Below the pieces are notes generated by a model. That model did not search any database and was not told the DNA's origin. It saw nothing but the letters and a program-made list of their open reading frames with translations. This document shows positions 1 through 11,500 of a DNA stretch of 64,000 bases, in pieces. Both the position numbers and the translations under genes were made by a program. Origin of the DNA: Morinoia aosen (Eukaryota; Arthropoda; Malacostraca; Amphipoda; Talitridae); assembly GCA_030386875.1 (NCBI GenBank), contig CM059559.1:3097177-3161176 (forward strand), given 5' to 3'. Each line of letters starts with the position of its first letter. The first letter of the stretch is position 1.

Positions 1-775
1 TGAGTATAAAAATGTGGGCGTTAAAGGGTTAAGCTTCCCTAACAGCTGCAAAAATAGAGCGTATCAAAGAGAGGAAGGAGGAAGGCACCATTTAGTATGG
101 AGATAAGAAAATGAGGAATCTATGCAGAAAGGGCATAGAAACAGTAAGATGGAAAAGAAGTTCATGAAATAAGATTAAAGTTGAAGACGAAAGTCAGAGG
201 TGCTGAAAAACAGGACAGTAGTTCACCGAAAAAAGGTGGTCCGTAACATAAAAAAAATATTTTATTTCAACAAAAAGAAGGCCTACCTAACTCTCAGCTT
301 GGGCTTTCACATTTTTCCCCTGGGAGCGCTAATTCCCATAGATACAATAGTTGTATCCCCCTGAGGGGTTACATGCATGAATTGAATTTCAATATGAATG
401 CTTCACAAAAATTTCTGGAATGTTTTATGATTTCCTTCTGAAGACTTATTTATTTTCATATTATTAAATTATCTCATTTTTAGCATGATTTTTTTCATTT
501 GTTGCTCAGTATAGCGGCATAGGCATTTTATCAGAGAAAGATTCAAGTTTTGTCTGACACATTATCTGTTCAAGTAAAGGTACTAGTGTCAAATATCATT
601 GCTAGTGAATAAGGTTATTTATTGGACACAAAATAAAGTAGAGACAAGGTGTTTATATAATACACAAAAATGAATTAACTCTACAGCTTCACTATATAGT
701 ACGTGAATAATAACAATTATGAATGTCACCGAACTTTAAAAATAACTGCACTACAACATTCATGGGATCCTTCAA
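1..775. other. AT-rich stretch, nothing recognised
   Basis: I see no coding region, repeat array or transposon terminus here. The few short open frames are below random expectation for a gene and have no recognisable motif. Confidence 0.5.
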
Positions 776-975
776 ATTATTCAAGACTAGTCCACCCCCC
801 TTTACTTGAAGTAAGAAAGAAAGTGAAGTGAAAGAAAGGCTGTAAGAAATAAAAAAATTCACTCTCGATAGTTGATGCGGCCAAGCTTGTATCACAGATA
901 CGCTCATTAAACACTTTTGGCTGGCTTCGGACAGACGGACGGACTAGGCTCTTATAATAGTTTAGATTAAGCACA
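776..975 (-). repeat. Dispersed repeat, copy 1 (GTATCACAGATACG family)
   Basis: This block matches 31845-32090 along most of its length. Shared landmarks in order are an ACTAGTC-like start, an AAGAAAG purine run, a GAGTTGATG-like segment, the palindromic core GTATC-ACA-GATAC followed by GCTCAT, GGCTTCGGAC, a GGAC-rich stretch and a GCTCTTATAATAG end. Read on the minus strand, the end CTATTATAAGAG followed by GTCCGTCCG resembles the start of the Helitron-like fragment at 35978. It may therefore be a non-autonomous Helitron-type element, but the 3' hairpin and CTRR end were not located. Confidence 0.6.
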
Positions 976-1529
976 ATATGTTAGGCCAATTAACTAGATT
1001 GAGCACAATATTTCTTTTTAGAAACAATTGATTTGGACATTAGATCTGAATAGAATACATCTCTATAAGGCTGCAACAAATGCAGCGCACTCTCAATTCA
1101 TTTCCCATGAGGCCAATTTACTCAATAACTTTTCAAAAATTTATTGAGAAACCAAAGTTAACCTTATGCAAGACTTAATTATGGATAAAAGGCATTTAAA
1201 GTATAGTGCAGCACAAAAAATAAAGATATGTATTGTTATTATAAAAAATTTAATTTTCAAATAGACAAGTCTTTTATAATTCATAACATTTAATACTTTC
1301 CATTGAAAATATTATGCCATTGAGGATATTTTAAAATGGATATAATTTTTTTTAATGATTAGAGAAATCTTTAAGGAAAACAAGGTGCATTGAGAAAAAA
1401 TTATTATGAACAGAATTTGTAATAGTTTGTAAGCAGATATTGACACATTTACAAATATAAAAAATATGTAGATATATACAGCCTATCCAAAATGCAGTAA
1501 ATTAGCCAGCTACATTGCATATGCAACTA
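976..1529. other. AT-rich stretch, nothing recognised
   Basis: AT-rich DNA leading to the TA target dinucleotide (1528-1529) of the Tigger-like element. No supported feature. Confidence 0.4.
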
Positions 1530-1803
1530 CAGTGGTACCACAAGATACGAGCAGCCTGACACACAAATTTTTGAGATACGAGCCGGAGCTCGGGCCATTT
1601 TTTGTTCAAGATACGTGCCCAAATCCAAGATACGAGCCGTGGTTCCAAAGCGTCCCGCTAGTTGGCGCGCAGGGTCGAGCACCATTCGAGAGCATCTCTC
1701 ACTCAGTCGCATGTGTTACCTGCTTAAGTCAACGTGTATCTTGTGCGCCGTACTCTATTTTGCTTTATTTTTGTGTGTTTACTGAACTTTTTTGTGTGTC
1801 ATC

Positions 1804-3560
1804 ATGGGGCCGAAGAAAGTGAGTGCTAAGGACAATGGTGACAGGAAGAAGAGGATGATGTCAATAGAACTAAAGCAAGAAATAATAGGAAAACATGACA
1901 GTGGCGTACGAGTGATTGAACTTGCAAAGATCTATGACCGTAGTACACCGACAATTTGAAAGATATTGAAACAGAAGGATGCCATCAAGAGTGCTACACC
2001 AGCAAAAGAAACCACAATTCCTTCCCAATTAAGGACAAATATCCATGAGGATATGGATTAGCTTCTGGTCGTGTGGGTGAAATAGAAGGAGTTGGCAGGA
2101 GATACAGTGATGGAGATGGTAATATGCAAGAAGGCACGGAGTATTTATGCCAACTTAGTGAAGAAAGAAGCATCAACTTCTGAAGAGGCATCAGAAGAAG
2201 CATTTAAGGACACCGTCTGGGTAGAAATCGGGATTAGTGTTGATTTTCTGTATTTATATGCATCTTATAGAAAATTTTCTTGCGCTTCTATTGGTACTTT
2301 CCGCTTACGTCTACTCCGAATAGTACGCCCCCCAGAGGGGGGAAAGCGATGGGGGTGGCGTGACCTTGAACCCTTCCCCCCTCATTATTGGGGGTCAATT
2401 GAGCGCGTTTCTCTGCGGGAATGGCAATATAGTTCGTTTCGGGCTACTCAAAGTGCTTCCATTATTCAAACGAAACATTCTAACGCTGAGTAAATATTTT
2501 TTTTTAATTTCTGACAATTTCAGAATTCAGCTGTTCTGCCATATCTATGATACCGCAGCTTTCATTCATAGCTCGAAGACAGCTGCAGTATCATAGCTAC
2601 GGCTATGGCAAGCACACCAATGTAAAGGGCTTGAAAAGAGCTACAAAACAGAGGAGTTGACTTGAAAAAAAAAAGTATTTTTGTTGAAAAAAATGAAAAA
2701 AATAAAAAAGTGGTAGTTTTGAAGAATTACACGTATTGTCTTTTGATGTATATTTTTTCCCAGAGTTCCAGAGCTACAGCAATGTAAATTATATCAATCG
2801 AAAGGGCTTAAAAAGAGCTACAAAAGCTCAAGAGTTCATTATAAAAAACCTGGTAGTTCAAAAGATAAGAAAAATTTATTTTTGGGAAAAACACGTTTTT
2901 ATCGAAACTTGATAATTGGTTTCTCAAATGTATCTTCTTCCACAATTTTAGAGCTACAAGAATGGTTTATATACCATTCGATAGGGCTTAGCAAGGTGTA
3001 TCCACACACAATAACATTTTCTCATACATTTATTATTTTGAAATTACATGACATAAAAAAAAATGAAAAAAAGGTCTTTTTTTTTAATTCCCAAAATTCA
3101 CAACAAGAAGTTATCAAAATTTCCTATTGCGTGTGGTTATATAGACATATAAGCAATCTAAAAACAAAGTACTGGTTCTGTAACTTCAAAATTGTAGAAG
3201 ATAGATTTTAAGAAAGAACCTATTTTTTCATATTTTTCGAAATTAGAAATAAAATCCAGTGCAGATACAAAAATTTTGTCGAAATAACAAATGATCTTTA
3301 CATCATTTCACACCGAGGTACTGTGATAATTTCAGAGAAATCCATCCATAAATAACAGACTTTTTTTATCCAGATGGTGTCCTTAAGGCAGGTCATGGCT
3401 GGTTTGATAATTTTAAGAAGAGAACTGGCATCCATTCAGTGGTAAGGTACGGCAAAGCTGCAAGCGCTGACGTGAAAGCAGCCGATACATACATCCAAGA
3501 TTTTGCTGCGCTTGTTGCAAGGCAAGGCTACATCCTGCAACAGGTGTTCAAATGCAATTT
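1804..3560 (+). pseudogene. Tigger-type transposase N-terminal remnant
   Basis: From the ATG at 1804 the frame begins MGPKKVSAKD, runs into a helix-turn-helix region (around ELKQEIIGKHDSGVRVIELA) and continues after an interruption with GWFDNFKKRTGIHSV. These are characteristic of the CENP-B-like DNA-binding half of Tigger/jerky transposases. In-frame stops occur at 1957-1959 and at two places between about 2058 and 2090. The frame is interrupted at 2207 by a TTAA-flanked insertion and resumes at 3387 in the same frame. It ends around QQVF near 3550, where an intact relative would enter the DDE catalytic domain. It is a dead copy; the family call is firm, the exact subfamily is not. Confidence 0.85.
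2208..3382. mobile_element. TTAA-flanked non-autonomous element nested in Tigger copy
   Basis: Terminal inverted repeats GGACACCGTCTGGGTA at the left and, read on the minus strand from the right, GGACACCATCTGGATA. TTAA precedes (2204-2207) and follows (3383-3386) the element, the duplication typical of piggyBac elements. No transposase is visible in its 1175 bp, so it looks non-autonomous. Removing it with one TTAA leaves the Tigger frame continuous, which confirms the boundaries. Inside, a motif around AAAGGGCTT-AAAAGAGCTAC recurs near 2625 and 2805, with a weaker match near 2985, suggesting a diverged internal repeat of about 180 bp. Confidence 0.85.
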
Positions 3561-3762
3561 TTTAATTATACATGTTCATTTATGATTTAAAAATATATCT
3601 TTATTCATAATTTACAATGGTTTATTGAATTTTTCATAGATCTGGAACGAATTAAATCAAATTCAGTTATATTAAATGGTAGAAATTCATTTGAGATACG
3701 AGCAGATTGCCTTACAAGCTCGATTCTGGAACGAATTAAACTCGTATCTTGAGGTACCACTG

Positions 3763-4983
3763 TATCAACAATAATACACATCAGCTATATAAGTAGTCTT
3801 ACCAACAGTATGTAAGGTTAAATTTCAAAAATGGTTAGAAAAAGATTATTACACTAGTAAGTAAAATTTTGCATTATCACTTTAATGGCTCAAATTTCAA
3901 TTTAATACAATTGTTAAAGCATACTCAAATGACTCAATAACAAATAGTTCAACCTTATTTGTAGTTAAAATGTTTTCTTTTTTATAAGCATTCCAGAGAA
4001 TTCCTTTATTCATCCCAGAGAAATAAAATTATCGTCATATAAGTTTTAGTTGATGCAAAAATAACTAATTTGCATTGCTAGCTTTTAGGACATTATTTCT
4101 TGATACTTGAATAAGTTCAATTAATTTTACTAATGCATTTGCTGTACTTTTAACCAGATATTGCTCGGCATGATTAAAATGTTGCAAAGAATGATGCTTT
4201 AAATTAATACTGAATTTATAGAGGATTATCAGATATCTTCTACTGTAAATATAGTTACTGATAGAAGAGTTGAATTTCATAATATTACAAAAAAAAATTA
4301 AATTTGAATGAAGCAGCAGAAATTATAAAACCAGCTAGGCATAGAGATACTTTAAAAGGCTATAAAATATCCTGAAACATGCAGGCAAAATGTTAGTTAA
4401 GGTTCCTCACACAAAGTACTACCATGGAATGCATTACTCTGAGGCTGAAGAGATAATGAGGTTCACAACATCTATCATTAGAGATTTTCACAAAGTCGAC
4501 ACACTCCAAAGAGTTAAAATAAACAAAGAATGGATAAATTATAAAGCTTTTGTTAGTACATTTTTTGCAGTTAATAAAAACCGTAGGCAATGCACATGCT
4601 TTATTAGTTAGTTTCTGAACAGTGTTACTACTTTCTCTAACATTCAAATCATATTATTGAAACCATTCAGAGCAAATTGAACCTAATTCTTTCAAGCTGC
4701 TTATTACTTGTTTATTCTTTTTAAATCTGTACACATGTCAATTTTGCTTTGTCTTTTGTATGCACTTCTGTGTTACTGGGTTTCGGCTAATTTTCAATAT
4801 TTTATGCTTCTCATGAACAAAATAAATGCCTCACATGAATTTTGTTGATCTCGCATTAGACACAACATTTTTTATTCAAATTTATATGGCGTAATAGGAC
4901 AAAATCGAAGAGAATTATTTTTTTTCAACTTGAGCAATAAAACAGCAAAATTTTACGATTTTCATTGACAACAACTTTTGCGT
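3763..4983. other. AT-rich stretch, nothing recognised
   Basis: Very AT-rich. Short opposing open frames near 4390-4650 have no recognisable motif and no codon pattern I would trust. Confidence 0.45.
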
Positions 4984-6060
4984 ACTTGAACTTGAACTTG
5001 AACTTGAGGGCCGACAGTGTCGGGGCCTTTGTAACGGCCTACAATTCCCTCCACAATTTTCACACAAAGAGTTCAGCGCCTGGTACCAGACTTGTCCACT
5101 AAACTACTCAGGATCTACGATCCTTGTCACAAGCCTCCATTGGAAGGCATCACCGGGACAGCCAGTGTGTCAAAACACCATCCCCCGGCACATTGGGTCA
5201 TTACAGCCCATTCTACCAGACTGGCTCATTCCAGTCACTGTCTCTTACTCCAGGCACGCAGAAGAAACACTTTCATAGCCTCAGTGATACTCGCATTACA
5301 CTCCTGATCCAATCCAGCAAGACAGCTCATACCGCAATCATCTTCAGCACATCTGGCATTCCACTCATTCTCTCCATACTGCTCAGACACCACATTCATA
5401 AAACTCTCTCTCTCTTGCTCATACTTACTACATTCCAGCACAAAATGCTCAATTGTTTCCTCTACTCCACTATTACACTGCTGACATAATCTGTTATTAT
5501 TCTCATTCCATCTCCATGTACGTCTGTTCACACTCAATGACTTACATCTCACAGCAAACAAGAGTTGACTTCCAAAACTACCATCATAGAACAGCTCAAA
5601 CTTAGGTGCTTTCTTTTTCATATACCAGTTAAGTGTAGGCTTCCGCATCATGCTAAGCTTCCACTTATTCAATCCATACTCTTTTGTTTGTCTCTCAATC
5701 TCTTTCTTCCACCTCTTGCAGTCCCACTCAGGCCCTACACCTCCTACATTTATTAAACTCCAGTCATCCACAGGTCTCCCAATTCTAACATGAATAATCT
5801 TTTGCATACTGAGTTTCCTTGCATGCCCCCAACATACTTTCTCCCAATAGCTTACACTCAGATTCCATTCAAAGATTCGCCTTACCCACCTGCTATTCTG
5901 CATTCTTTCAATTCTCACCTTATAATTCAGCACAGCTTTCATCATTCTTTCTGAAAATAGGCTCCACCCTAGGTCACCTCTAATGGCTTCTATAGCTGTC
6001 CATTTCGGAGCACCCAATGCTACACGTCCTACCTTATTTTGTATCACATCCAGCTTTTCG
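4984..6060 (-). mobile_element. 5'-truncated LINE, 3' end only
   Basis: On the minus strand this is the C-terminal coding end of a non-LTR retrotransposon, a short 3' UTR and a simple-repeat tail of TTCAAG units (plus-strand 4984-5008). Just before the tail lies a near-perfect hairpin, GGCCGACAGTGTCGGGGCC on the plus strand (5010-5028), a plausible 3' UTR stem recognised by the element's reverse transcriptase. The 5' boundary near 6058 is where protein similarity stops. I could not establish a clean target duplication. Confidence 0.75.
5235..6059 (-). pseudogene. LINE reverse transcriptase C-terminus (partial)
   Basis: About 270 codons are open on the minus strand. They begin in the region following the reverse transcriptase palm: the KVGRVALGAPKWTAIEAIRG block is typical of the LINE thumb region and lies near the truncated start. 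A cysteine/histidine motif, CQQC-x8-H-x4-C, lies about two thirds along, followed by a charged tail. This zinc-finger-like motif is common at the C-terminus of several LINE groups. No upstream RT palm or endonuclease is present, so it is a 5'-truncated copy rather than a gene. The first codon reported by simple ORF calling is GTG at 6045-6047, but the frame stays open upstream. The clade is not assigned. Confidence 0.75.
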
Positions 6061-6590
6061 TGCTGACAAAAGTTTGTTTACTAGCGCAGTCAACAACATT
6101 ACCATCATTGAAATTAGTCGCTACCTGAACATAGGCGAAAAACCGCTAACTTTCAATTGGAGTGCACATTTGTTCACTTCACGTAAAACTTTTTCAGCGG
6201 ATATGTATGTAGTATGTTTCATGTGCCTAATGTCCAAAACGTACTCATTATATCAGAGAATTTTGATATATGAATCAGATATGTACGAAGAATCAGAATA
6301 ATAAGTTGAATTTGAGAATGATGACCTACGGCAGCCGGGACCTATATCACGGTTTACAGCTCCGTCTAATACATTCACTCAACAGGATTATTTCCCCGAA
6401 TTTATTGCCTATAAAACAGGTTCGTCTGAGAGGAATACTAAACTTTGACAATGAATCAATGCATGCGGCAGCAACCATGAGGGCATCACTGCGACAGCCA
6501 TCTTGTCAAAAATAAACCTTCATGCACACTAAATCATCAAATTCTTTCTATGTAATCGATTTTTCCAAGACGTCGTCTCCTATTCCATGC
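6061..6590. other. No recognised feature
   Basis: Flanking DNA between two LINE copies. Short ORFs only, none with motifs. Confidence 0.4.
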
Positions 6591-6722
6591 ATTCATTGGA
6601 AAATTCCTTAAAAGATCATTAGAAAATTATTTGAAATTCATTAGAAAATTATTTGAAAATTCATTAGAAAATTCTTTGAAAATTTATTAGAAAATTCTTT
6701 TTCCACGCATTCATTAGAAAAC
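6591..6722. repeat. Short AT-rich tandem repeat, about 20-22 bp
   Basis: CATTAGAAAATT followed by a variable TTTGAAAATT segment recurs about six times with small length changes. Confidence 0.7.
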
Positions 6723-6933
6723 AATGAGGTTAAATTCTTTATCCAACTCTAAAGAATATTTAATACTAGACTCGCATTCATTTCTTCTGTCATGTCGCTT
6801 GTTCTAAATATAGTTACTGATCATAGAATTCAAACAGAGAGTAAAGCAAACAATACAGAGAGATGCAATCAAAACAGAGAGTAAAGCAAACAACAGCACA
6901 TATGCTAAGTTTTTTGACAAGAACAGTGGCGAC

Positions 6934-7197
6934 ATGCAAAACCTCATAGATAATTACATTGACGAAAAACATTTTGACCAAGCTGCTGTAGACCTTATAC
7001 CACTAATCATTTCAAATGTGACAGGCCAAAAACTTCTCGTCTTGGATGAACAGGATCATTGTGTTTGGAAAATATCAGTCGTTCCCAATTCAGAATTATC
7101 AAATAATAACCCTCCACTACTGCTCCATCGTAAAAACGATCACTACAGTGCTCTTGTCACACAAGGCAAAAATCAGACCGGGGTTACCTCATCTTGA
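6934..7197 (+). pseudogene. OTU-like cysteine protease C-terminal segment of LINE
   Basis: The segment reads FFDKNSGDMQNLIDNYIDE just at its start and ends with PLLLHRKNDHYSALV near the C-terminus. The HYSAL-type motif after a hydrophobic strand matches the catalytic-histidine region of OTU-like proteases, which some invertebrate LINEs carry. The catalytic cysteine side of the fold would be upstream and is not seen in this frame, so the domain is partial. The frame ends at TGA 7195-7197 and continues without another stop in the same phase into the endonuclease. An unrelated captured ORF cannot be excluded, but position and motif favour OTU. Confidence 0.6.
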
Positions 7198-8688
7198 CAG
7201 AGTGCCGCTGCCCAGCCAAATAGTAGACTTTCTTACATAGCAGATGCTGGGCCAAACACCCTGGGCAACTTAGACAAAATCGATAAATCCCCTGAACGAC
7301 CCCATCGAGATAGTAACTTCACTACCTTTAAAAAGAGTGCTAATATAGGTAAAATCAACATCAAGCATGTAAATGCTCGAAGCCTGAATGGTAAATTGGA
7401 TGAAATCAGAGTAATGTTGGTCACTGAAAAAATTGACATTTTGTGTGTCTCAGAAACATGGTTTGATTCACAAACCCAAAGTTCATTTTTTAACATTCCT
7501 GATTACGTGTTGTACCGCTACGATGGCGCTAAAACCAGCAGAGGCAGTGGATCTTGTATTTTTGTGAAAGAAATGTACTCAACATCTTCACTACTAGCTA
7601 ATAAAGTTTGCGAAGGCATTGAAATGGTTTGGTTAGAAGTGCCAATAAATAAACACAAATCAATAATCATTGGCAGCCTTTACCGGCACCCATCGTCTCC
7701 CCTAAATCTAACACTAGATTTCATTGAGGAAGCCTTCAAAGAAATCCTTCAGGCAAAAAAATCATTCTTTGCTTTCGGAGATTTCAATGTTGACCTAACG
7801 GACAAAAATAATCAGCTAAGCAAACTATTGTATAAACTAAGCTTATCACAAATGGTCAAAGAACCGACTCGCATCACTAAAGTCTCTGCAACTATCCTCG
7901 ATCTATCAATCACAAATAATCCCACCGCAATACTTAGTACAGTAATATCTCCTTCTATTTCCGATCACCACTCTATAGAATGTGAAATTAATATTGCGAA
8001 GGAAAGACAAAAATACCGCTTAATGACCTATCGCTCGAAAAGGCACTATTCAGCAGAACTATTTCAAGAAAAACTACTCAATAGGTCTACCGAATTCCAG
8101 AAAATGATGCAATCTGACGATGTTGACATACAAGTGTCAATCTTCAACGAGAACTTCACAGCAGCTCTCGACGAATGTGCACCTTACGTCACCAAAAAAA
8201 CCAAGCCAAAACGGACTGTTTGGATTACTGACGAAGTTAAAGAGATGAGCAGAATAAAGAAAGCTAACTTGCGAGAGTACAAAAACAATAGATCAAACAG
8301 TACCTTATACAAGAGATATAAAGAACATGAAAAAATTCTTCGAAAGAAAATCACTGAAGCGAAACAAACTCACTTCCACCAGGCACTGATAACGGCTAAA
8401 AATAACCCGAAGCGAACTTGGGAAATCATTAGTGAGGTAGCCCCATATAAAAATTTAGATCGCATAAGTAATTTTGAAAATCCCTTGGTAACAGCCACGG
8501 ATTTCAACACATTCTTTTCAAAAGTAGGGGCTCAAGTTTTCAGTGAGGTGTGTACCAATCCAGATGAAACGACAATTGAAAATTCATGCCCCACTGCACC
8601 CTCGAGGACTGATGTCAAGTGGAGACCACGCCCCGGAGTTACGAAACATCTTATACTGACTAAAAAACACAAAGGCAGTTGGACATGA
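7198..8688 (+). pseudogene. LINE AP-like endonuclease and linker
   Basis: In phase with the OTU-like segment. From 7345 the frame reads NIKHVNARSLNGK, the first conserved asparagine block of AP-type LINE endonucleases. Counting from the ATG at 7396, the other expected blocks follow: SETW with the metal-binding Glu near residue 20, GSLYRHP near 95, GDFNVD near 127-132 and SDHHSIE near 189-195 with the catalytic Asp-His pair. All catalytic residues are present. A lysine-rich linker follows, then the frame ends at about 8686 because of a one-base shift just before the RT begins. Role: nicks the target DNA for target-primed reverse transcription. Confidence 0.88.
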
Positions 8689-9634
8689 TGGTATCAGTCT
8701 TCAATATATCAAAGACAGTTTCCCTGTTACAGCACCATGGATTCGTCTGATAATTAATACATCAATAGTAACCAACACATTTCCAAACCAATGGAAACAC
8801 TCCATTATTAGACCGTTGCACAAAAGTGGTGACTTAAATACAGCATCAAACTACAGGCCCATCAGTCTTTTGCCTGTCATGTCCAAACTATTGGAGAAAG
8901 TGGTGACAAATCAACTGTCATTTCACCTGGACGAGTCAAATTTACTCCACCAAAATCAATATGCCTATAGAAGAAATACTAGCACTCAAGACGCTCTGCT
9001 CAATATATCTGAAAAAATATACAATGACATTGATCAAAAGAATGTAACACTCTTGCTGCTACTCGATCTCTCTAAGGCGTTCGATAGCGTCCAACATGAA
9101 AGACTTCTACGTAAAATACTGAACTTGGGAATAGACACGCAATGGTTTGAAAGTTACTTGTCAAATCGATCTCATGCAGTCCGCATAGAAAACAAATTGT
9201 CCCCATTCATTCAAAACAATTTTGGTGTTCCCCAAGGATCCATTCTTGGTCCACTACTGTTTTCTATTTTCATTAATGATTTCCCTCCAATGCCTTCTAA
9301 CACACGGATCTCAATGTATGCAGATGATGTTCAAATTGCAATAACAAGTTCTGTATCGGAAATACCACAGACGCAAATTAAAGCCGAAACTTTACTGACT
9401 AGCCTGAAATCATGGTACGACCGAAATGGTCTGAAATTAAATGCTAATAAAACACAATGCATTATTTTTGGATCCAAAGATGCAATTAAAAAACTTCAGA
9501 TCTTACTCTTGCAGTTGGAAATGATAAAATTAATGCATCAGAAAAAGTTAAAAATCTGGGTATCTGGTTCGATAGAAATATGTCCTTCAAATCTCACGTT
9601 GAGACTACTTGCAACAAAATCTACGAAACTTTAA
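8675..9634 (+). pseudogene. LINE reverse transcriptase, fingers and palm
   Basis: This frame picks up at AVGHDGISLQYI (8675), which belongs directly after the endonuclease linker and lies in a different phase from it. Counting from the ATG at 8816: NYRPISLLPVMSKLLEKV is the typical early RT block, LLLDLSKAFDSV near 82-92 carries the first catalytic Asp, GVPQGSILGPLLF is near 140-152, and YADD is near 168-171 with the paired catalytic Asp residues. After about 9500 the translation loses similarity and ends at 9634, because a second one-base shift moves the true reading to another phase. RNA-templated DNA synthesis would be the ancestral function; this copy cannot make it in one piece. Confidence 0.88.
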
Positions 9635-10152
9635 TGTTTTTTCATCGTATAAAAAGTATGCTAGACGAAAAATCCAGATTATTAGCCATTCAATCCCTTG
9701 TGTTATCGCGCATTGACTACTGCAGCCTAGTATGGGGAGACTTACCTCAATACCTTAAAAGGGACTTACAAAAATGCATGAATTTTGCAGCCAAGGTGGT
9801 ATGCAACGGTAATTTCAAAAGAAGTGATCACGTAACCCCTCTCCTCAATAAACTCGGCTGGATCCCTATCCAAGAAAGGCTCCTCATGCAGAAGGCCCAA
9901 TACGTATTCTCCTCGTTATATCTTCCTCAGAGCAATGCTGAGATAGTGCGTTTCCATCCACCCACTGTAACCAATCAAAAACCGAACAGAAACAATAATG
10001 TCTTAGTCAACTATCGTTCATCTCACTTAGGGCAGAAGGCTCTGTCCATATCAGGCGCCTTACTGTGGAACAAACTTCCCCTGAGTATTGAAGTCCCTCA
10101 AAGACCGAGAGAATTTAAAGCCAAAATAACTCGTCATCTTGTGTCTCAATAA
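9505..10152 (+). pseudogene. LINE reverse transcriptase, thumb and C-terminus
   Basis: From 9505 the frame reads TLAVGNDKINASEKVKNLGI, the expected continuation after the YADD palm, then MSFKSHVETTCNKIY and the SRIDYCSLVWGDLP block, and ends with SGALLWNKLPLSI about 30 residues before the TAA/TAG-rich end at 10150-10158. This C-terminal signature is typical of the CR1/L2/Rex group. It is separated from the palm by a frameshift near 9490-9505. Confidence 0.85.
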
Positions 10153-10310
10153 TAATCCTTAATTACAGAACATACTGAATGAGTACTGACGAATCTCATT
10201 TGCCTGGTATCTCCATTGCTGAACAATCTCCCTCGCTCATTGTTTTATAATTCAAGACATCACACAACAGTTTTGAATTATGCGTAGGTATTATGATTTG
10301 ACCGCCTATA

Positions 10311-11300
10311 CGTTGTCATTTGCAAACATGCTTACTTGTATATGTGTGTACGTATATAGGTGTATGTGCGCATATGGGTGTGTATATGTGCACGTACAAC
10401 TGTGTGCACTAGAGTAGATCAACCAGTCGAAGGTGCATTTTATGTCATTCCTCTCCGTTTCTGTGCAAGCATCAAACTAGACCGACATGGTACCTATGTG
10501 TGTGTGTGTTGATCAATTGCAGACATTCTGCACCATATTAAAAAAAATAATGTGTTTTTTCTAATATGAAATTGTAAAGCATCCATGTAAAAAAAATAAA
10601 TTCGTTGTGTGATCATCCATTTATACTGCAGTAATATACTTATTCGGCTTATAGTTATATGCTTATAATAATGTGATACCTATGTTTGTTTATCCACTGC
10701 CGACAATTTGCGCCATATTTCAAAGATAATGTGATTTTTTTTTTCTAATATGAAACCTTTATAGGACATTAATGTTTTCTTTCTTATTCACGTCCCACAA
10801 TCGTTTTCATGTTTCCGACTTAAGTGGACTGTTTTGTGCCACTATTTTTAGTACGAAATTTTATAAAATTCATGCTATAATAAAAGATATTTTCTCCGTT
10901 TCCCTCGATTGGAATTCTGGTTTATACGAACTAGTTTACGCTGATATTTGCGCACATGCTTACTTGTGTATATGTGTACGTGTCCACGCTATGCGTATGA
11001 CACTCTGTAGAATGCGTATGTATTGCCTCGATGCATAGAAATGCATTTGTGTTTGCTTACGAGTTTGGTGTAAGTATGTGCGTGGGTATATGTGTGCATG
11101 TGTATGTGTATATATTTACATGTATACGTGCACATATGTGTATACTAGACTGACAACTAGCATTTTACCAGAGATAATGGCCTTTTTTCTGTGCACTCTC
11201 AACTTGTAACATTACCTAACTCGTCATCTCTTTAGTATTGTGAAGCATTCATGTAAAAACTATACTTTTGTTGTGCGATCATCCATTTATATTTAAATAA
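10311..11300 (+). repeat. Diverged tandem duplication in LINE 3' region, period about 640 bp
   Basis: Landmarks recur in the same order: an ACATGCTTACTTGT segment at about 10327 and 10956, followed by alternating purine-pyrimidine DNA, and an ATGTAAAAA-TTGTG-GATCATCCATTTATA block at about 10586 and 11247. An additional local copy of a CTAATATGAAA block appears at about 10560 and 10745. This makes the 3' region of the LINE (10153-11866) unusually long for the CR1/L2 group. It could instead be an older insertion between the LINE ORF and tail. Confidence 0.6.
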
Positions 11301-11372
11301 AATGCTTGTTATGACCGTTATGTTAAAATTGTTGAATCAGTAATACAAAACTTATAATCTTCTTGGTCCTCA

Positions 11373-11500
11373 TGCTTATATGTATATATGTATTTGTGTG
11401 TGTGTATGTGTGTGTGTGTGTGAGTGTGTGTATGGATATGCACACACATGCATACGTATATGTACATATGTGTGCATATGGATGTATATTTATATATATA
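11373..11500. repeat. TG/CA and TA rich alternating stretch
   Basis: Alternating purine-pyrimidine sequence with (TG)n, (CA)n and (TA)n blocks, third such block in the LINE 3' region after 10335-10412 and 11075-11150. Confidence 0.8.

Larger units (their letters stand above)
1530..3762 (+). mobile_element. Tigger/pogo-like DNA transposon, internally deleted
   Basis: The element has terminal inverted repeats: CAGTGGTACCACAAGATACG at 1530 and, read on the minus strand from 3762, CAGTGGTACCTCAAGATACG. It is flanked by TA on both sides (1528-1529 and 3763-3764), the Tc1/mariner/pogo target duplication. Several AGATACGAG motifs lie inside the left end and reappear near the right end. A transposase remnant of Tigger type starts at 1804. 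Without the nested insertion (2208-3382) the copy is only about 1.05 kb, so most of the transposase catalytic domain is missing. Confidence 0.88.
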
